The notes under the pieces: model-generated
Database searches by the model: none
Seen by the model: the letters and a program-made list of their open reading frames with translations, nothing else
What the model was told of the DNA's origin: nothing
Part shown: piece after piece, positions 35,022 to 44,336 of the stretch
Layout: each line of letters opens with the position of its first letter
Position numbering within the stretch: the stretch's first letter is position 1
Assembly (NCBI GenBank): GCA_025210265.1
Contig: JAOASD010000033.1
Location: forward strand, 30,249-94,248
Reading direction: 5' to 3'
Length of the DNA stretch: 64,000 nucleotides
From: Pelagimonas sp.
GTDB taxonomy: Bacteria; Pseudomonadota; Alphaproteobacteria; Rhodobacterales; Rhodobacteraceae
Translations under genes and position numbers: made by a program

Positions 35022-37630
35022 GCGGGCACTCCTTCTTCTTCTTTGCGCTTGCGGCCCATCTGCATCAGGAACACGAGACCCAGCAGCAGGAAGGCGGGAA
35101 CAAAGAACACCTCTTTCAGGATCCGGTCGTTTTCGACCTCGACCGCCGTGATTGTGACCGGCGTATTGCCGTAAAAGTCATAATCATTGCCCAGCGTGTC
35201 GAAATGCGGCGTACCGGGGAAGGGTTCCTCCAGCAGCAGCTGACCCTCTTCTTCCAGCACCGCCAGCCCCTGATCCATCAGCGCGCCCTCGGCATCGCCG
35301 GATTTGGCAGGTACGATGATCGTGGTGGGGGTGATTTCACTGTCGCTGAAATCCGGGCCGGAAATCAGCAGGCGCAGGTCGGTCGCATCAGGTTGCTGTG
35401 CCATCAGAGCCAGAGCCTCGGCCCCCGAAACGCTGGTGTATTTCGGCGCAACCCGATCCAGCCAAAAGCCCGGTTGGAACAGCGTAAAGGCCACCAGCAG
35501 AAGCGCCGCGCTTTCCCACAGTTTTGACTTCACCATGAAATAGTTCATCGTCCCGGCGGCAAACAGCAGCATCGCAATCAGCGCTACGATGAACACGAAC
35601 ACTGCCTGCACAGGCCCCACATCAATCAACAGCAGATCGGTGTTGAAGATGAACAGGAAGGGCAGCAGCGCCGTGCGGATCGAGTAGAAAAACGCCTGAA
35701 AGCCGGTTCGCAGCGGATCGCCTTTGGAAATCGCGGCAGCGGCGAAACTGGCCAGCCCCACAGGGGGCGTCACATCCGCCATGATCCCAAAATAGAACAC
35801 GAACATATGCACCGCGACCAGCGGCACGATCAGGCCCGATTGCGCGCCCAGTTCCACAACAACCCCCGCCATCAGCGAGCTGACAACGATATAGTTGGCC
35901 GTGGTCGGCAGGCCCATGCCCAGAATGATCGAGATCAGCGCCACAAAGAACAGCATGGCCAGCAGGTTGCCACCGGAGAGGAACTCGACAAACTCCGCCA
36001 TCACCTGACCAATGCCCGTCAGGGTCACGGCACCCACGATAATGCCTGCCACACCCATGGCGCAGGCCAGGCCAATCATGTTGCGCGCGCCTGCGATCAG
36101 GCCTTCGGTGATGTCATCCCAGCCTTTGCGCAGCTGCCCACCGATGTCGGACTGACCGCGGAAATAGGCTTTCAGCGGGTTCTGCGTCAGCAGGATCACC
36201 AGCATGGCAATGGCCGACCAAAAGGCCGACAGGCCCGGCGATTTGCGCTCGATCATCAACAGATACATCAGCAGCAGGATCGGCATGATGTAGTGGATCC
36301 CGGTTTTGAAAATCTCGCGCGCGGGGGGCAGGTGCTGCATCGATTCAATCGACATCTCCAGATCGGCCCGCCCGGCAGCAAAGCGCACCGCCAGCACGTA
36401 CAGCACGATCATCGCCGCCACGATCACCCAGACCGAAGCATCGCCAAACACCGCCTCAGCGCCATTCACGATCACACCGCACAGCCACAGCGTGCCGCCC
36501 GCGATCACGATCGAAGTCGCTATGATGAAGATCGCGCCAAGGATGAACTTGACCGGATGCATCCGCGAGGTGCCGGTCATGCCCATTTTCAGGGCTTCCA
36601 GATGGACGATATAGACCAGCGCGACATAGGAAATCGCGGCAGGCACGATGGCGGTCTTGACCACCTCGACATAGGAAATGCCGACATATTCCGTCATCAG
36701 AAAGGCCACAGCGCCCATGACCGGCGGGGTCAGAACCCCGTTGATCGAGCTGGAGACCTCAACCGCGCCCGCTTTGGTCGCGGGGAAGCCGACCTTTTTC
36801 ATCAGCGGGATGGTAAAGGTGCCCGTGGTCACAACATTCGCGATAGAGCTGCCGGAAATCAGGCCGGTCGCCGCCGAAGCGATCACTGCCGCCTTGGCCG
36901 GACCGCCGCGCAGATGCCCCAGCGCCGCAAAGGCCAGCTGCAGGAAATAGTTGCCCGCACCCGCCTGATTCAGCAGCGCGCCAAACAGCACGAACAGGAA
37001 CACAAAACCCGACGACACGCCAAGCGCCACGCCAAACACGCCTTCGGTGGTCAGCCACATGTGGCTCATGGCTTTGTTCAGCGACGCGCCCTTCCACTGC
37101 ACCACTTCGGGCAGCCAGGTCGAAGAGCCAAAGAACACATAGGCCAGGAAGAACAGCGCAACCCCCATCAAGGGGAAGCCCAGCGAGCGCCGCGCGGCCT
37201 CCATCAACAGGATGATGCCCACAACCGACACCCAGACATCCATCTGGTTCGGTGCGCCAGACCGGTTCGCAACGCCGACATAGTTGTAAAACAGGTAAGA
37301 CGAGGCCAGCGCGCCGACAATCGCGATCAACCAGGTCGGGACCGGGATCTTGTAGCGCGGGCTGCTTTTCAGACCCGGAAAGGCGATAAAGGCCAGCAGC
37401 ACGGCAAAGCCAAGGTGAATGGCGCGGGTCTGCGTGTCATTCCACACGCCCACCTTCAGAATGAACGGCAGGGGCGAGGCGATCCACAGCTGGTACACCG
37501 ACCAGACCAGCGGAATATACCACAGCATTGCCTTGCCGAACGCGTCCCTGGGCATCCGCCCGCCGGTGTCGCTATCGGCGATAAAATCCTCGACCGAGCG
37601 ATCCTGCCCAGCCTGTTCGTGTTGTGTCAT
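35018..37630 (-). CDS. TRAP transporter fused membrane subunit
   Basis: This 870-residue protein fuses the small DctQ-like and large DctM-like TRAP subunits, as is usual for TAXI systems. Many hydrophobic helices are present. GGPAKAAVIASAATGLISGSSIANVVTTGTFTIPLMKKVGFP near residue 250 and GMGLPTTANYIVVSSLMAG near 575 are the hallmark re-entrant loop regions. The last 150 residues form a soluble domain (about 720-840) before a final helix and a basic tail, matching the DUF3394-type extension of some fused permeases. It imports an organic acid or amino acid with a Na+ gradient; the substrate is unknown. Confidence 0.92.
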   Translation of the reverse strand: MTQHEQAGQDRSVEDFIADSDTGGRMPRDAFGKAMLWYIPLVWSVYQLWIASPLPFILKVGVWNDTQTRAIHLGFAVLLAFIAFPGLKSSPRYKIPVPTWLIAIVGALASSYLFYNYVGVANRSGAPNQMDVWVSVVGIILLMEAARRSLGFPLMGVALFFLAYVFFGSSTWLPEVVQWKGASLNKAMSHMWLTTEGVFGVALGVSSGFVFLFVLFGALLNQAGAGNYFLQLAFAALGHLRGGPAKAAVIASAATGLISGSSIANVVTTGTFTIPLMKKVGFPATKAGAVEVSSSINGVLTPPVMGAVAFLMTEYVGISYVEVVKTAIVPAAISYVALVYIVHLEALKMGMTGTSRMHPVKFILGAIFIIATSIVIAGGTLWLCGVIVNGAEAVFGDASVWVIVAAMIVLYVLAVRFAAGRADLEMSIESMQHLPPAREIFKTGIHYIMPILLLMYLLMIERKSPGLSAFWSAIAMLVILLTQNPLKAYFRGQSDIGGQLRKGWDDITEGLIAGARNMIGLACAMGVAGIIVGAVTLTGIGQVMAEFVEFLSGGNLLAMLFFVALISIILGMGLPTTANYIVVSSLMAGVVVELGAQSGLIVPLVAVHMFVFYFGIMADVTPPVGLASFAAAAISKGDPLRTGFQAFFYSIRTALLPFLFIFNTDLLLIDVGPVQAVFVFIVALIAMLLFAAGTMNYFMVKSKLWESAALLLVAFTLFQPGFWLDRVAPKYTSVSGAEALALMAQQPDATDLRLLISGPDFSDSEITPTTIIVPAKSGDAEGALMDQGLAVLEEEGQLLLEEPFPGTPHFDTLGNDYDFYGNTPVTITAVEVENDRILKEVFFVPAFLLLGLVFLMQMGRKRKEEEGVPA

Positions 37631-37703
37631 GTCTTGCCCCCGTTACCCCGGTTGTGCGTCCGTCTGCCTCGCGCAGCGAAAACCGGTCTTTCAAAAACAA
37701 TGC

Positions 37704-37734
37704 GGCCTCCGGCGGAACAAACCCGCCGGAGGCC
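37704..37734 (-). terminator. Hairpin between TAXI receptor and TRAP permease genes
   Basis: GGCCTCCGGCGG (37704-37715) and CCGCCGGAGGCC (37723-37734) form a perfect 12-bp stem around a 7-base loop, between the receptor stop and the permease start. No strong T-run follows directly on the minus strand (GCATTGTTTTTG), so partial termination favouring the receptor is likely. Confidence 0.7.
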
Positions 37735-37759
37735 CGGTGCCTTTACAGGCGCGGTGGAA

Positions 37760-38731
37760 TTACTTCCAGCCGCGTTCTTTGTAGTATTTCATCGCGCCGG
37801 GATGAATTTCGGCGGTCAGACCGTCCACCACCATTTCGCTTTCGACCAGACGGCCAAAGGCGGGGTGCAGTTTCTTGAACGCGTCAAAGTTTTCGAACAC
37901 GGCCGAAACAACCGCATAGACCACGTCATCCGGGGTGTCAGCAGAGGTCACAAAGGTCGCTTTCGGACCCCAGGACGGGATGTCGTCAGCGTTGTTCGGA
38001 TACATGCCGCCGGGGATGGTGGCCGCCGCATAGGCGCTGTTTTCCATCAGCAGCTTGTCGATGCCTGCGCCTGTCAGCGGGATCATTTTGACCTCGCAGG
38101 AGGAGGTGGCTTCCTGGCTGGAGCCGTTGGGCAGACCGGCGGCCCAGATGGTCGCGTCGATCTTGCCGTCACACAGGGCTGCCGCCTGCTCGGAGGATTT
38201 CAGCTCAGCCGCGAGCGAGAAATCATCGGCGGTCAGACCGGAATAGCTCATCAGGGTTTCGGCCAGAACACGGGTGCCGGAGCCGGGGTTGGCGATGTTC
38301 ACGCGCTTGCCCTTGAGGTCATCAACCGTGTTGATCTCCGCATCGGCGCGCGCCATCAGGTGCATCGGCTCGGGGTGGACCGAGAACAGGGCGCGCAGGC
38401 CCGGATAAGCACCATCATCGGCGAATTTGCCGGTGCCGGACACAGCAGCGGATTGCACGTCGGACTGAACGATGCCGAAATCCAGTTCGCCCTGGCGAAT
38501 GGTGCGGGTGTTGTAGACCGAACCGCCGGTGGATTCGACCGAGCAGCGGATGTTGTGTTCTTTGCGACCTTTGTTCACCAGACGGCAGATCGCGCCGCCG
38601 GTCGGGTAATACACACCGGTCACACCGCCGGTGCCGATGGTCACAAAACGCTGGTCCGCAGCCGACGCTGCCGAACCCAGACCCATCGCCACAACAGCGG
38701 CAGCGCCCAGAAATGCGTGTTTCAGGTTCAT
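37760..38731 (-). CDS. TAXI-family TRAP solute receptor
   Basis: This 323-residue periplasmic receptor of the TRAP-associated extracytoplasmic immunogenic (TAXI) family has a signal peptide ending in A-A-S-A-A, then FVTIGTGGVTGVYYPTGGAICRLVNKG, the diagnostic TAXI opening. STGGSVYNTRTIRQGELDFGIVQSDV and VNIANPGSGTRVLAETLM are further conserved segments. ATG at 38731 has GGGAGAG upstream. TAXI receptors bind glutamate, 2-oxoglutarate or related acids in studied cases; the ligand here is unknown. Confidence 0.92.
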   Translation of the reverse strand: MNLKHAFLGAAAVVAMGLGSAASAADQRFVTIGTGGVTGVYYPTGGAICRLVNKGRKEHNIRCSVESTGGSVYNTRTIRQGELDFGIVQSDVQSAAVSGTGKFADDGAYPGLRALFSVHPEPMHLMARADAEINTVDDLKGKRVNIANPGSGTRVLAETLMSYSGLTADDFSLAAELKSSEQAAALCDGKIDATIWAAGLPNGSSQEATSSCEVKMIPLTGAGIDKLLMENSAYAAATIPGGMYPNNADDIPSWGPKATFVTSADTPDDVVYAVVSAVFENFDAFKKLHPAFGRLVESEMVVDGLTAEIHPGAMKYYKERGWK

Positions 38732-38834
38732 TTTAATCTCTCCCAAAAGATTGTGTCGGACGGGTTCCATGCAAAGGAATCTCGCCCCGGACCTGGCAAG
38801 ACTCTCCAATGTTCTGCGGGATGTCACGTCAAAA

Positions 38835-39722
38835 CTAATGTTTTTTTGGGGCCACCCAGTAGGCATTGGTCTGGGCGCGTAGATTTTCATAGGACGTGAT
38901 TCTATCACGTGCCGCATCGCCCCCCAGTGACACCAGCAGCGCCAGCAGGTTTTCACAAATCGCCATCGCCCCGGCGTAACACCCAAAATGATGGGTCGAC
39001 ACCGTGGCCACCACCAGGGTCTCTTCGGGTTTGAGATCGGGCATCACCACATCGCTGTCGGAAATCAGGATCAGCCGCACGCCCTTGGCATGGGCATAGC
39101 GGCAGGCCTCGACGGTTTCGCGCGAATAGGGGGCAAAGGTGATGGCGATCAGCACATCGCCTTCGCGCGCATTATGCAACTCATCTATAGCTGTGTTCAT
39201 CTGCTGAGGCACAAGCTGTAGTGTGGGCAGCGCCATGCGCCCCACATAGTTCAAATAGCTCGCCACGGCGTAACTGGCCCGCACCGCGGTCAGATAGACC
39301 GTGCCCGCGCCCAGCAACATGGCCGCGACGCGCTTCATCTGGGCGGGGGATTGGCGTTCCAGGGTGCGCTGCACAATGGCCATGGCGTTCATCGAGGCCT
39401 CGGCCAGCACGATGCCCAGCTCGCCCTCGTCGCGCATGTCATCCACCCAATCCGGGCGTGCCATATATTCCGTGGTCGACACCAGCGCATTGCGGAAGGG
39501 GTCGCGCAGCTCGTCATAGCCGGAAAACCCCATCTTTTCGGCCATCCGCACCAGCGTATAGGTCGAGACCCCGCATTTGCGTGCCGTGTCGCGGATCGGG
39601 TCCAGACCAAAATCCGACGGGTGGTCGATGATGTATTTCGCAACCTGTTGCAGACGTGGTGAAAGCTCGGGTAGCTGAGCCTTAAGTGCTGTTATCGTTC
39701 TGTTTTTCAGCGTTGGATCCAC
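38835..39722 (-). CDS. RpiR/MurR-type transcriptional regulator
   Basis: This 295-residue regulator has an N-terminal helix-turn-helix of the RpiR type at about residues 1-80 (DTARKCGVSTYTLVRMAEKMGFSGYDEL) and a SIS ligand domain at about 125-270 (VYLTAVRASYAVASYLNYVGRM, then EGDVLIAITFAPYSRETVEACRYA). SIS domains usually bind phosphosugars, but amino acid and organic acid catabolic regulators share this layout. GTG at 39722 follows AGGGGGCGC. It sits between the TAXI-TRAP genes and the divergent catabolic operon at 39873, and could govern either or both. Confidence 0.88.
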   Translation of the reverse strand: MDPTLKNRTITALKAQLPELSPRLQQVAKYIIDHPSDFGLDPIRDTARKCGVSTYTLVRMAEKMGFSGYDELRDPFRNALVSTTEYMARPDWVDDMRDEGELGIVLAEASMNAMAIVQRTLERQSPAQMKRVAAMLLGAGTVYLTAVRASYAVASYLNYVGRMALPTLQLVPQQMNTAIDELHNAREGDVLIAITFAPYSRETVEACRYAHAKGVRLILISDSDVVMPDLKPEETLVVATVSTHHFGCYAGAMAICENLLALLVSLGGDAARDRITSYENLRAQTNAYWVAPKKH

Positions 39723-39872
39723 GCTGCGCCCCCTTTGTGAATCGCCTGTTTTTCATGGTGCCGTTACGTCAGCCTTGCAAAACATACGTTATTTTTTGCC
39801 GACATTGACGAAAACTGTGTTTCATCCAATCCTTTTTTGCAACGTCTGAAACACGCTGCGGAGCCTCAAAAC

Positions 39873-42260
39873 ATGACTTCTTTACCGTCCCATGCCTCGG
39901 TCGTTGTGATCGGGGGGGGCATCATGGGCTGCTCGACCCTGTACCACCTGGCCCAGATGGGAGTGAGCGATGCGATTCTGCTGGAACGCAACGCGCTGAC
40001 CTCGGGCACGACCTGGCATTCTGCGGCGCAGGTGCGGGCGCTGCGCCATTCACGCAACCTGACCCGGATGATCCAGTATTCCGTCGATCTGTATGCGCGG
40101 CTGGAGCAGGAGACCGGGCAGAATGTGGGCTGGATCCAGAAAGGGTCGCTGTCCATCGCGACCAATCCCGACCGCCTGACCCATATACGTCGACAAGAGG
40201 CGCTGGCCCATGCTTACGGGATCGACGCGGTGTCGGTATCGGCGGCAGAAGCCAAGGAGCGCTGGCCGCTGATGAATGCCGATGACGTGCTGGGCGCGGT
40301 CTGGTCGCCGGATGACGGGCGGGTCTCGCCCTCCGATGTCTGCGCGGCGCTGGTCAAAGGCGCCAAATCGCTAGGCGCGAAACTGTTCGAGAAAACCGGC
40401 GTGACCGGGATCCTGACGGAGAACTGCCGGGTCAAAGGGGTCGAGACCACTCAAGGCACGGTGATGTGCGACGCGATTGCACTGTGCACCGGGCTGTGGT
40501 CGCGCGACGTGGGCACCATGGCCGGGGCCGAAGTGCCTGCGCTCGCCTGCGAACATTTCTACCTGCTGACCAAGCCGATCGACGGGATTGTCGGCAACAC
40601 GCCCACACTCAGCGACCATGACAATCACCTCTATATCCGCGATGACAGCGGCGGGCTTCTGGTCGGCTGCTTTGAACCCATGGGCAAACCCATCGCGCCA
40701 GGTGTGCTTGACGAGACATTCGAATTTGGTCTGCTGCCCGAGGATTGGGACCATTTCGAACCGATGATGATGAACGCTCTGCATCGTCTGCCCGCGCTGG
40801 AAACCGCCGAGGTCAAGATGCTGCTGAACGGACCCGAAAGCTTTACCCCCGATGGCAGTTTCATGCTGGGGGAAACCGCGGAAACGCGCGGGCTGTTCCT
40901 GGGCTGCGGCATGAACTCGGTCGGGATTGCCTCGGGTGGCGGCGCGGGCATGAACCTGGCCCATGCCATCGTGCATGGTCGCACGGCCTATGATCTGACC
41001 GAGGCCGACGCCAAACGCTTTGCGCCGATCTACAATTCGGTCGCGCATCTGATGGCCCGCGCGCCCGAGATCCTCGGCACCCATTATGACATCGCCTATC
41101 CCGGCAAACAGCCAAAGACTGCGCGGGATCTGCGCGCGCTGCCGCTGGACGCAGAGTACCGCGAGGCGGGCGCGCATATGGGGCAGGTCTACGGCTTTGA
41201 GCGCCCTTTGTATTTTGGCAAAACCGCCGAGCCGACCCTGCGCTTTGATCGCCCGGACTGGTTTGAAAATGTCCGCGCCGAGGTCACGGCCGCGCATGAA
41301 AAGGCGGCGATCTTTGACGCCAGCAGTTTTGGCAAGATCGAGGTGCAAGGCCCTGATGCCGAGGCCTTTTTGCGCCACACCTGCGCCGGTCAGATGGGCC
41401 GCGCCCCAGGCTCTGTGATCTATACATCGGTGTTGAATGCGCGCGGCACGTTTGAAAGCGACATCACCGCGCAGCGCATCGCGCAGGATCACTATCGCCT
41501 GTTTGTCGGCACCAATGCGATCAAGCGCGATCTGGCCTGGTTCCGCCGCCATTCTGACGGGTTCGACGTCACGCTGGAGGACAGCACCGAGAAATACGCC
41601 GTGCTGTCCCTGATGGGGCCAGAGGCCGCGCGGATCGTTGCAGACTGCGGCGCGCCAGAGCTGAACGAGCTGGGTTATTTCAAGGTCGGCCCGGCCCATA
41701 TCGCAGGCAAACATGTGCGCGCCGCGCGGATGTCTTATGTGGGCGAGGCGGGCTGGGAAATCACCTGCCTCTGGGAAAATGCCGCGCCAATCTATGCTGC
41801 GCTGACCGCCGCCGGAGCCGTGCCTGCGGGGCTGTTTGCGCAGACGTCGATGCGGATCGAAAAGGGATTCTGCGCCATGGGCCACGAACTGGACAGCGAT
41901 GTCAGCCCGGTGGAAACCGGTCTGGATTTTGCCACCCGAAAATCCGGCGGTTTTATTGGCGCCGAGGCGCTTTCTGAACGTCGGGCCACGGGCCAGAACC
42001 ACGTGATCTCGCTGCGCTTTGACAGTGACGCGGCGGTGCCGCTGGGCCATGAGCCGATCTATTCTGGCGACAGGATTGTCGGCCAGACGACCTCCTGCGC
42101 TTATGGCTACCGGGTCGGGGCGCCGGTGGCGCTTGGGCATTCCGACGTCGCACTGGAAGACGGTGCGCGGGTGCAAGTCGACATCGCGCGACAGATGTTT
42201 GACGCGACCGTGGTGATCGGGCCGCTGTTTGACCCGACCGGTGAAAGGATGCGCGGATGA
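39873..42260 (+). CDS. Dimethylglycine/sarcosine dehydrogenase-like flavoprotein
   Basis: This 795-residue protein starts with an FAD-binding DAO domain (VVVIGGGIMGCSTLYHLAQMG at about residue 9, then RNALTSGTTWHSAAQVR, where the histidine may carry covalent FAD as in dimethylglycine dehydrogenase). From about residue 420 follow the FAO_M and GCV_T/GcvT C-terminal domains (EVTAAHEKAAIFDASSFGKIEVQGPDAEAFLRHTCAG), which bind tetrahydrofolate and accept the released C1 unit. Such enzymes oxidatively demethylate N-methyl amino acids. ATG at 39873 begins a three-gene operon with overlaps. The exact substrate (dimethylglycine, sarcosine or another N-methyl compound) is not fixed by sequence. Confidence 0.88.
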   Translation: MTSLPSHASVVVIGGGIMGCSTLYHLAQMGVSDAILLERNALTSGTTWHSAAQVRALRHSRNLTRMIQYSVDLYARLEQETGQNVGWIQKGSLSIATNPDRLTHIRRQEALAHAYGIDAVSVSAAEAKERWPLMNADDVLGAVWSPDDGRVSPSDVCAALVKGAKSLGAKLFEKTGVTGILTENCRVKGVETTQGTVMCDAIALCTGLWSRDVGTMAGAEVPALACEHFYLLTKPIDGIVGNTPTLSDHDNHLYIRDDSGGLLVGCFEPMGKPIAPGVLDETFEFGLLPEDWDHFEPMMMNALHRLPALETAEVKMLLNGPESFTPDGSFMLGETAETRGLFLGCGMNSVGIASGGGAGMNLAHAIVHGRTAYDLTEADAKRFAPIYNSVAHLMARAPEILGTHYDIAYPGKQPKTARDLRALPLDAEYREAGAHMGQVYGFERPLYFGKTAEPTLRFDRPDWFENVRAEVTAAHEKAAIFDASSFGKIEVQGPDAEAFLRHTCAGQMGRAPGSVIYTSVLNARGTFESDITAQRIAQDHYRLFVGTNAIKRDLAWFRRHSDGFDVTLEDSTEKYAVLSLMGPEAARIVADCGAPELNELGYFKVGPAHIAGKHVRAARMSYVGEAGWEITCLWENAAPIYAALTAAGAVPAGLFAQTSMRIEKGFCAMGHELDSDVSPVETGLDFATRKSGGFIGAEALSERRATGQNHVISLRFDSDAAVPLGHEPIYSGDRIVGQTTSCAYGYRVGAPVALGHSDVALEDGARVQVDIARQMFDATVVIGPLFDPTGERMRG

Positions 42261-43012
42261 GCCGCCCTTACCTGATGGTCGCGCCCAATGGGGCGCGGCG
42301 CGGCAAGGCGGATCATCCCGCCTTGCCCGTCACCTTGGACGAAACCATTGCCACTGCCAGCGCCTGTTTTGCCGCCGGGGCTGATGCGCTGCATTTGCAT
42401 GTGCGTGACAGCGACGGGCGGCACAGTCTGGATGCCGGGCGCTACCGCGAGGGGCTGAGTGAAATGGCGCGGCAGGTGCCGGGGATGCGGGTACAGATCA
42501 CAACCGAATCCGCGGGGATCTTTGACGTGCCCGACCAGCTTGCCTGTCTGGAACAGGTCGCGCCGGGCTGGGCCTCTGTTTCCGTGCGCGAGGTCGCGCG
42601 CGCGCCTGACCTGGCGGATCGCCTGTACGGCAGCGCAAGCGCGCAAGGCACTGAAATTCAGCATATTCTGTATGATCTGGATGACCTGTCCCTGATGCTG
42701 CGCTGGCAGGCAGAAGGCATTATTCGCCCCAGCCAGAACAGCGCCATCCTAGTGCTGGGGCGTTATGGCGAGGGACAATCCACCCCAGAGGCGCTGCACA
42801 GCTGGCTGCCCCATCTGCCCAAGGGCCTGCGCTGGATGCTTTGCGCTTTTGGCCCCACGGAACATGCCTGCCTGATCGAAGCGGCCCGCCAGGGCGGTGC
42901 GCTGCGGGTTGGGTTTGAAAATGCCCTTCTGGCCGCGGATGGCCAGCCTCATTCTGATAATGCCGCATCGGTCGCGGCGCTTCTCGCACAGCTTGAAAGG
43001 AAAGCGGCATGA
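42257..43012 (+). CDS. Beta-keto acid cleavage enzyme (BKACE, DUF849)
   Basis: This 251-residue TIM-barrel protein of the DUF849/BKACE family condenses a beta-keto acid with acetyl-CoA to give acetoacetate and a new CoA ester; 3-keto-5-aminohexanoate and dehydrocarnitine cleavage are studied cases. Visible motifs are MVAPNGARRGKADHPALPVT, ADALHLHVRDSDGRHSLD (metal-binding histidines in HLHVRD) and FENALLAADG near the C-terminus. It is somewhat shorter than typical members (about 275-310). It overlaps both neighbours by four bases, so its product likely feeds or follows the aminotransferase. Confidence 0.87.
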   Translation: MSRPYLMVAPNGARRGKADHPALPVTLDETIATASACFAAGADALHLHVRDSDGRHSLDAGRYREGLSEMARQVPGMRVQITTESAGIFDVPDQLACLEQVAPGWASVSVREVARAPDLADRLYGSASAQGTEIQHILYDLDDLSLMLRWQAEGIIRPSQNSAILVLGRYGEGQSTPEALHSWLPHLPKGLRWMLCAFGPTEHACLIEAARQGGALRVGFENALLAADGQPHSDNAASVAALLAQLERKAA

Positions 43013-44334
43013 GCCATGTCTTCCCGCGTCACTGCAAATCCACCCCGCCGGTTGCCACCGGTGGGGACGGCTGTTTCCTGATTGATTCCAATGGGAAACG
43101 CTATTTCGACGGGTCCGGCGGGGCGGCTGTGTCCTGTCTGGGTCATTCCAATGAACGGGTGTCGCAGGCGATCAAGGATCAGGTCGATCAGATTGCCTTT
43201 GCCCATACCGGGTTCTTCACCTCGGAACCGGCGGAGGCGCTGGCCGATCTGCTGATCGCCCACGCGCCGGGCGATCTGGACCGCGTTTATTTTGTCTCGG
43301 GCGGCTCTGAGGCGGTGGAAAGCGCGATCAAGCTGGCGCGGCAATATCATGTGGAGCGCGGCGAACCCCAGCGCCGTCACCTGATCGCCCGCCGCCAGAG
43401 CTATCACGGCAACACGCTGGGCGCGCTTTCGGCCGGGGGCAATGCGTGGCGGCGCCAGCAATTTGCGCCGATCCTTGTGGACATGACCCATATCGCGCCC
43501 TGCTATGAATATGCTGAACGCGGTGAGGGCGAGGATCTGCAGGCCTATGGCGCGCGTGTCGCGCAGGAACTGGAGGATGAAATCCTGCGTCTGGGCAAAG
43601 ACAGCGTCATGGCCTTTATTGCCGAACCGGTGGTCGGCGCGACCCTTGGCGCGGTGCCTGCGGTCGAGGGCTATTACACCCGTATCCGCGAGATCTGTGA
43701 TCGCTATGGCGTGTTGCTGATCCTTGACGAGGTCATGTGTGGCATGGGCCGCACCGGCAGCCTGTTTGCCTGTGAACAGGACGGGGTCGCGCCGGATATT
43801 CTGTGCATCGCCAAGGGTTTGGGCGCTGGGTATCAACCGATCGGTGCGATGCTGTGCAGCCGCCAGATCTATGATGTGATCGCCTCTGGCACCGGGTTTT
43901 TCCAGCATGGGCACACCTATCTGGGCCACCCCGTGGCGGCAGCGGCTGGTCTGGCCGTGGTGCAGGAATTGCTGGAGCGCGATCTGATCGCGCAGGTGCG
44001 TGCGCGGGGGGACTATCTGGAACAGGCCTTGCAGCGGCGCTTTGGCCAGCACGCCCATGTGGGTGATATTCGGGGCAGGGGGCTGTTTCAGGGGCTGGAA
44101 TTTGTCGCGGATCGCGACGGTAAAACGCCGTTTTATCCGGCGCTTGGGATTGCAGGCAAGCTGAAGAAAGCGGCGTTCGAGGGCGGTCTGATCTGCTACC
44201 CCATGCCCGGTACGCGCGACGGAAAACAGGGGGACCACGTGCTGCTGGCCCCGCCCTTCATCGCATCAGAGGCCGAGCTGGATCAGATGGTCGACATGCT
44301 TGGCACGGCGCTTGACAGCGTGCTGCCAGCCTAG
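43009..44334 (+). CDS. Class III PLP aminotransferase
   Basis: This 441-residue omega-amino acid type aminotransferase has GGSEAVESAIKLARQYH near residue 98 and the Schiff-base lysine K269 in CIAKGLGAGYQPIGAML. LILDEVMCGMGRTGSLFACE near 240 holds the PLP-ring aspartate, and HGHTYLGHPVAAAAGLAV near 303 follows. It is a family of beta-alanine, GABA, taurine or diamine transaminases. Its start overlaps the BKACE stop. Making a beta-keto acid from a beta-amino acid and passing it to BKACE would be chemically coherent. Confidence 0.88.
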   Translation: MSHVFPRHCKSTPPVATGGDGCFLIDSNGKRYFDGSGGAAVSCLGHSNERVSQAIKDQVDQIAFAHTGFFTSEPAEALADLLIAHAPGDLDRVYFVSGGSEAVESAIKLARQYHVERGEPQRRHLIARRQSYHGNTLGALSAGGNAWRRQQFAPILVDMTHIAPCYEYAERGEGEDLQAYGARVAQELEDEILRLGKDSVMAFIAEPVVGATLGAVPAVEGYYTRIREICDRYGVLLILDEVMCGMGRTGSLFACEQDGVAPDILCIAKGLGAGYQPIGAMLCSRQIYDVIASGTGFFQHGHTYLGHPVAAAAGLAVVQELLERDLIAQVRARGDYLEQALQRRFGQHAHVGDIRGRGLFQGLEFVADRDGKTPFYPALGIAGKLKKAAFEGGLICYPMPGTRDGKQGDHVLLAPPFIASEAELDQMVDMLGTALDSVLPA

Positions 44335-44336
44335 GC

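Noticed and set aside
35807..38899. 1030-codon ORF on the plus strand
   Set aside because: It is antisense to the TRAP permease and TAXI receptor genes, with typical shadow composition (His/Arg/Gln-rich) and no domain resemblance.
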